A DNA stretch of 64,000 bases, taken from positions 18,786,001-18,850,000 of the forward strand of contig OZ231127.1 of the NCBI GenBank assembly GCA_965153355.1, written 5' to 3'. Below are positions 59,054-64,000 of the stretch, in pieces. This stretch comes from Flaccisagitta enflata. Lineage: Eukaryota; Chaetognatha; Sagittoidea; Aphragmophora. The notes beneath the pieces were generated by a model. It was not told where the DNA came from. It saw only the letters and a list, made by a program, of their open reading frames with translations, and did not search any database. The position numbers and the translations under genes are program-made. The first letter of the stretch is position 1. Every line of letters begins with the position of its first letter.

Positions 59054-59229
59054 CAGTGGAACCCCGCAATAATAGCCTCGCTTTTAAAGGTTCCCCATCA
59101 ATGAAGGTCAATATTTTGAGGTCCCAAATGATAGTTTTTAATGTGATTTTACCGCGCTTTAAAGGTCATCCTGAGATAAAGGTGAAAAATCTTCAGTCCC
59201 AATAGGACCAATGAGGCGGGGTCCTACTG
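59054..59229. mobile_element. 176-bp pogo/Tigger-like MITE
   Basis: CAGTGGAACCCCGCAATAAT on the left and GGCGGGGTCCTACTG on the right are inverse ends, flanked by TA on both sides. Inside, AAAGGT.CCCCATCA and GGTCATCCTGAGATAAAGGT look like a short duplication. It inserted into the (TATG)n array: GTATG continues for a few bases on the right side. Confidence 0.85.
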
Positions 59230-59341
59230 TATGTATAAGGAATGGAATGACGAAAGAGCGGAGAAGGGAAGGGAGGAGGGAGGGAAGGAATGTATGGAAG
59301 GAAGGTAGGATGAAGTGGATGGAATGGATGGAAGGAAGGGA

Positions 59342-59398
<57 letters not shown>

Positions 59399-59460
59399 GA
59401 AGGAAGGAAGGAAGGTAGGATGGAAGGAAGGAAGGGGAGGAAGGGAGGAGGGAAGCAAAG
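59230..59460. repeat. Purine-rich GGAAGG / (AAAG)n tract
   Basis: GGAAGGGAGG repeats, (AAAG)n at 59345-59398 and GGAAGGAAGG after it. Confidence 0.95.
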
Positions 59461-59767
59461 GAGTTGTATGTGTAATTACAAGACGGAGCACGCGAATGTT
59501 GCCCTGTTAGGCTTATGTTGTTTTTTTTTTCTCTCTTCTTGCGATTCCTTCAACATCTACCGCCCCCTTTCTCTCTCTCTCTTTCCCGTCCTACTGTCCC
59601 GTTTCATCTTTTCTTGTTACTTACCATTGTACTCATGCTCTTCATTCCTTCTTCTCTGCTTCCTTCTTTTTGTCCCCCCGTTCTTCCTTCTCTTCTTCAC
59701 GATATTTCATTCTTTGTCCTACCTACTTCCCCCTTCCCCCCCCCCCTTCTACTTTTCATGTGCGTCC

Positions 59768-59978
59768 TCGCATATCTATGGAAAGATGGTTCCTCATGTA
59801 CCCCGCCCTCATGTACCTCAAAATGAGGGAGTGGCTGAGGAATCAATCCCCAGTCTATTGTGTAGGGGTACATGGAGGGTACATTTAAAAAAATCCCACA
59901 ATATACAGCCACTCCCTCATTTTGGGGTACATGAGGGCGGGGTACATGAGGAACCATCTTTCCCATATCGATAGTGAG
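59768..59978. mobile_element. About 210-bp foldback MITE
   Basis: TATCTATGGAAAGATGGTTCC on the left and GGAACCATCTTTCCCATATCGATA on the right, with CTCATGTACCCCGCCCTCAT and AAAATGAGGGAGTGGCTG mirrored exactly. The loop is about 50 bases (59843-59900). Confidence 0.85.
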
Positions 59979-60340
59979 GCATGTCTGTCCACCCGTTGGT
60001 TGGTCTGTCAAAACGTTACCGCGCTAAACAACCGATTGCGGTGTCTTTTCCCACTTACATTCAGTCATTCCTTCATTCGTTTATTCATTCATTCTTTCGC
60101 AGATTCGTTTATTCATTCATTCATTCATTCATTCATGTTTTTGTTCATTCATATAATCTTATTCAGTGAGTTGTAAAAATTGGCCATAACTTAGCCTTGT
60201 TTACGTATTTGCTTCTTCTTCTTCTTCTTCTTCTTCTTCTTCTTCTTCTTTCTTCTTCTTCTTCTGTTCTTCTGTTCTTCTTCCTCTTCTTCTTCGTCTT
60301 CCCTCTTCCCTCCCTCCTTCATTTTCTTTTTTAGAGTTTC
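59979..60340. repeat. (CATT)n and (CTT)n tracts with short unique sequence
   Basis: TTCATTCATTCATTC lies at 60068-60140 and (TTC)n at 60208-60265. A GTTGGTTGGTCTGTC fragment at 59995 resembles the GTCGCG-family core. Confidence 0.8.
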
Positions 60341-60754
60341 TCGAAGGGTCGATGACCTATGCTTTCACACATATGGGGAATTTTCTCTTCCTCCTTCTCC
60401 TTCTTCATACCCCCCCCCCCTCCCCCAAGATTTGAGCCTCAAGGACCAAATCCCAGTCTTGAGGCTCAAATCCCTTGAGGCTGAAATAAGGGCCTTGGGG
60501 TTGGGATTTAGGCCTCAAGACTGGGATTTGGGCCTCAAGGCTGGGATATAGGCCGCGAGGCTGAGATACGGGCCTCAAGGCTTGGGGGAGGGGGGGTATG
60601 AATATGGAGAAGGAGGAGGAGAAAATTCCCCATATATGTGAAAGCATAGGTCATCGACCCCTTCGGGGCTGCTGCCCTGCTCCCACTCAACTTCTACCAC
60701 CACCTACTTAAGCAGGGCACGGGTACCGCTGACCATCTTACGCTTTTGCGACTA
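60341..60754 (-). mobile_element. GCTGCCC-family element G
   Basis: CGAAGGGTCGATGACCTATG left and CATAGGTCATCGACCCCTTC right are inverse. The core is made of CTTGAGGCTCAAATCCC-type repeats. The right side continues GGGCTGCTGCCCTGCTCCCA, AAGCAGGGCACGGGTACCGC, TGACCAT and the mini-hairpin CGC-TTTT-GCG, ending ACTA. The left terminal GGGCAGCGGC is lost. Confidence 0.75.
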
Positions 60755-60762
60755 TTCTTTTT

Positions 60763-61345
60763 GGGCAGCGGCCCCAAAGAGCCGATGTCCTGTAGGACAC
60801 AGGGGTGAATTTTCAGTCCATCCGTCCGTCCGTCCGTCTCGTCGTCCATCCGTACGCACGTGCCCTCTGCCTCCCCTCTCAGGCCCCAAATCAGCCCTCT
60901 CAGACCCCAAAGCAGCCCTCTCAGGCCCCAAGTCAGCCCTCTCAGACCCAAAATCACCCCTCTCAGGCTCAAAATCAGCGCTTCTAGATCCTAAATTACC
61001 TCACTCAAGCCCAAAATCAGCCCACTAAGGTACTAGATCAGCCTTGTCAGGCCCAAAATCAACCATTTCAGGCCTGAAATCAGACCTCAAAACCTAATAT
61101 CTGTTTCCAATTCAGCTTCAAAATGACCCTCTCAGGGTCAAATCTGCCCTCATCCCTAATCTCATTACTGTTCTCAATCGATCAACTCAGTCCTTAGATG
61201 TGCTTTCTCAGCCTCCAGGACATCTGGAATTCACTTCCTGTAACCACAAGACATCGCCTTGGGGCCGTGCCCTGCTCCCACTCACTTCTTCATAATCACT
61301 GCCATAAGATCACACCGCTGACCATGTGCGATCCTTGATGACTAG
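60763..61345 (-). mobile_element. GCTGCCC-family element H
   Basis: It starts nine bases after element G: GGGCAGCGGCCCCAAAGAGC, CGATGTCCTGTAGGACACAG, GGGTGAATTTTCAG. The core has CAGCCCTCTCAGGCCCCAA repeats. The mirrored arm near 61210-61275 has small deletions (ACCACAAGACATCGCCTTGG). It ends CCGCTGACCATGTGCGATCC, TTGATGACTAG. It belongs to the D/E subfamily. Confidence 0.8.
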
Positions 61346-61520
61346 TTCTTTTCTTTTCTTCTTCTTCTGTTCTTCTTCTTCCTTATTCCTCTTCATCTTC
61401 TATACCCTCTTCTTCTTCTTCTTCTTCTTCTTCTTCTTCTCTCTCTCTTCTTTCTTTCTCTTCTTCTTCTTCTTCTTCTTCTTCTTCTTCTTCTTCTTCT
61501 TCTTCTTCATCATCATCCTC
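61346..61520. repeat. (CTT)n tract
   Basis: TTCTTCTTC repeats with CT and CAT interruptions, starting at the edge of GCTGCCC element H. Confidence 0.95.
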
Positions 61521-62645
61521 CTCCCACTTTTCCCCACTCCACAAGCGCATTCGTCCGTTGCTTTCCCTTTCCCTTTCTAACCGCCGGACTCCTCCTCTTC
61601 ATTTTACATAAGTATTTCTTCCCTCTCCCTCTCCTCCTCCTCAAATTCTTCTTCCTCTTCCTCTGCTTTCTCCTCATCTTCTTCCTCTTCATTTTTTTTC
61701 CTCATGCCGATTTTGCCTCTGATGTTGGGTTTGTAACTCGTTTGCGTAAGTGATTCACGGATCCGATAACCTGTCACCAAAAATCGTCCTTTCGCCTTAA
61801 GATTTCGGATATGTGATGGACGGTGAGAAAATGCATATAATGTGATTATTTTTTATGTGAAATACAATATTTTTTATTCAAAAAGGCTGTATATATGGCA
61901 ACTATAGTCGCATGCAGGTGGGCAGGGGTAGCGATGAAAAAGGCTAACCAAGCATTCAGGCTGGAGCAGTAACTTGAAAATCGCCTGTAAATGTTGAAAA
62001 GGCAAAGTGTAGAGTTAAATGCATCCACTAAAAATGAGTAGTAATGAGCCAAAGATGAATGAAATATTTTAAAGTCTATACTTCAAAGTCTATATCTTAA
62101 AGTTATGCATTCTGTGCACAAAATCAATCTAAGATTGGATTCAATATATGAAAGTTGGACAACATTACTACTGAACCCTATCTTACTAAAGGATGAGAGC
62201 CTTTGGATCTCTCAATGGTGTTTAATCCAGACCCATCACAACTGTGTAACAAAATCCATTGTTTTTAGTTTGTGTATAATTTGTATCAATTTATTTTCTT
62301 CAAATGTTTTTGAAGGTTGGTTTTCTCATGAGCGGTCACAAATTTGATCGAATTAGTTTCCACTTGATCGCACACGTGGCGTTTGCGTTATCTCGACCAT
62401 GAAGCGCCGCGTCTCATAAGACTCTCTCTCTCTCTCTCTCTCTTATAGGATATCTCATGGAATGAGCTGCTCAACTATGGCCCGCAACATGACATAGAGT
62501 GTTCATTCACTTTCTAGTATCTCGGGCGGAGCTGAGGACTTATTAGGACGTGAATCGTGATGTTCATGTTGCGCTGGTAGCTGGCGCAGTGTCTCGAAAC
62601 AAACAGCAAGCGCCCCATGTCAGTGCTACAAGTTTCAAGGGGGGA
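61521..62645. other. Unassigned sequence with a GTCGCG-family fragment
   Basis: 61880-61990 has AAAAGGCTGTATATATGGCA, ACTATAGTCGCATGCAGGTG, GGCAGGGGTAGCGATGAAAA, the inverse far half of a GTCGCG element (copy 13). 62421-62442 is a short (CT)n. A plus-strand frame of 80 codons (62105-62347) shows no domain. Confidence 0.5.
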
Positions 62646-62649
62646 ACCA

Positions 62650-63350
62650 TTTTAGGCCGAATTTCGGACTAGAGTTAACACTTAAACCACTTTAGTCAGA
62701 TTCGGACTTGAGTGGAATAATATTTGACATCACTTATTTTCAATTCTAACTATAGTGGTTTTTGTTTTTACTTACTCATGGAAATTCATATCAAAAAGTC
62801 TGGTTTATTTATCAGTGAAAAAAAAATGATTTATCATTTTTTTTTCTTTAATTCTAAATTCATTTTTACTGATGAGCTTCACCTTTTTTTGAAACAACTT
62901 TTATACCCTATAGGAAATATTGAAATTCTATGTAAGAATAAAACAATTTATCATAAAGAACAATTCATCATAAAGAATGATTTAAGAATGAAAAAAAATC
63001 TACATCTGTCATTTCCTGGTTTCAATAATCTTAGAGTTTAAGAAAAAATAATGATTTTTTAAAAAAATAAAGATATTATTCTTGAGGAATTTTTTTCTCA
63101 AGATATTCAAAAATTTATAATCATAGATTGTGTAAACAGTAAAGAGATCATATAAAAGAAAGTCAAGTGTGATGCAAATTAGATCTAAATTACGCCCAAG
63201 AAAACTTTGTTTTTGAAGTTAATCTAAAAACCACTCTAGTTAGAAAGAGCAGTTAGGTATCAAATCCACTCAAGTCCGATTCTGCCTTGAGTGGTTAGAG
63301 AGCTTACTGCCCTCATTTTCAAATGAGGATTCGGCCTTGAGTGCCCTCCT
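62650..63350. mobile_element. About 0.7-kb inverted-repeat element
   Basis: AGGCCGAATTTCGGACTAGA at the left resembles the inverse of GAGGATTCGGCCTTGAGTG at the right. AACCACTTTAGTCAGATTCG, GACTTGAGTGG is mirrored by CCACTCAAGTCCGATTCTG. The interior is very AT-rich and contains a 105-codon frame (62724-63041) with poly-Phe and Lys/Ile-rich sequence that I do not call a gene. Confidence 0.6.
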
Positions 63351-63518
63351 CGTTTCAAGATGTTTTAATTTACATCATACGATAATACGATGATATGAAT
63401 GATATCGTCTGTACGATTTCCACGAAGATGAACACATTTATTCTAGTTAAATTTCTATACTACGACTAAAATCACTCACGCTTTTCATCAACGTTTCATG
63501 GCATTGAGGAATAACAGT

Positions 63519-63672
<154 letters not shown>

Positions 63673-63747
63673 GTGAGTCCCTGATCGGAACTGCACGTGC
63701 ATTGAGTTAACTTTGATTTGAAATAACAAAAGGCCCGACCATAGAAG

Positions 63748-64000
63748 GGAGGATGACATAAAGAGTCAGGCATTAGGGATGACATGGACTCAACATGAAA
63801 GACATAAAGAGTCATGCGTTAGGAATGACATGGACTTAACATGAAAGACAAAAATATTTAGGCGTTAGAAATGACATGGACTTAACATGAAAGACAAAAA
63901 GTTCAGGCATTAGGAATGACATGGACTTAAAATGAAAGACAAAAAGATTTAGGCGTTAGAAATGACATGGACTTTACATGAAGGACATTAAGAGTAAGGC
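63748..64000. repeat. Minisatellite, about 47-bp unit, running off the right edge
   Basis: Five copies of GGCGTTAGAAATGACATGGA, CTTAACATGAAAGACA.AAAG with small differences. The array is open at the window end. Confidence 0.9.

Noticed and set aside
62724-63041. 105-codon AT-rich frame with Phe and Lys/Ile runs
   Set aside because: It lies inside an inverted-repeat element, is more than 70% AT, has no recognised domain and is probably chance.

Overview
This window looks like nuclear DNA of an invertebrate animal, about 64 kb that is mostly repeats. The evidence is introns with GT-AG boundaries, LINE-type retrotransposon fragments, DNA transposons with host-style target duplications, an XK-related membrane protein gene, and a very heavy load of (CT)n, (GT)n and longer tandem repeats. 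Nothing names the species. An aquatic crustacean or mollusc is a guess based only on the microsatellite load and on short elements carrying GTCG/ACGG-type tetranucleotide arrays.

Three host loci can be supported. (1) At 1-2452 on the minus strand is the 5' part of a glutamine-rich, coiled-coil-like protein. Its reading frame shifts once near 1610-1653, and it runs off the left edge. (2) At 4485-6002 on the minus strand are the last two coding exons of an unrecognised small protein, joined by an intron whose phases match. (3) At 31284-34628 on the plus strand is a 1114-codon uninterrupted gene. It has an Asp/Asn/Ser-rich N-terminal half made of duplicated blocks and an XK-related (XKR, scramblase-family) membrane domain at the C-terminus. 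A possible terminal exon lies at 14183-14298.

The rest is a record of transposon activity. At 20491-27557 is a 7.07-kb DNA transposon with TAGCGCTC/GAGCGCTA termini and a perfect 8-bp target duplication (TTACTCAG). It has subterminal palindrome arrays and a dead multi-exon gene, is split by a nested ~3-kb inverted repeat, and is itself inserted in a LINE fragment. At 16291-20225 a TA-flanked mariner-type element contains an hAT-type miniature element with a perfect 8-bp duplication. That element in turn contains a member of an unusual family called here the 'GCTGCCC family'.

Two short dispersed families dominate the window. The GCTGCCC family (eight copies) has inverted GGGCAGCGGCCCC ends, a minisatellite core that differs between copies, and one terminal mini-hairpin whose stem changes compensatorily between subfamilies. 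The GTCGCG family (about thirteen copies) has a perfect 16-bp palindrome at one end, inverted GTCGCGTG motifs, and a core of GGTC/CCGT tetranucleotides. Both resemble Helentron-derived elements (DINE-1/mini-me, bivalve pearl type) in layout. That is inference. Other miniature elements (mariner, pogo/Tigger and foldback types), LINE tails, a 305-bp dimeric satellite (7.7-8.7 kb), a 92-bp dimeric minisatellite (11.9-13.7 kb), a 2-kb array of small palindromes (43.4-45.2 kb) and a 1.4-kb nearly all-purine tract (57.2-58.6 kb) fill the remainder.

I see no tRNA, rRNA or CRISPR array. Most long open frames elsewhere are products of simple repeats and are not annotated.
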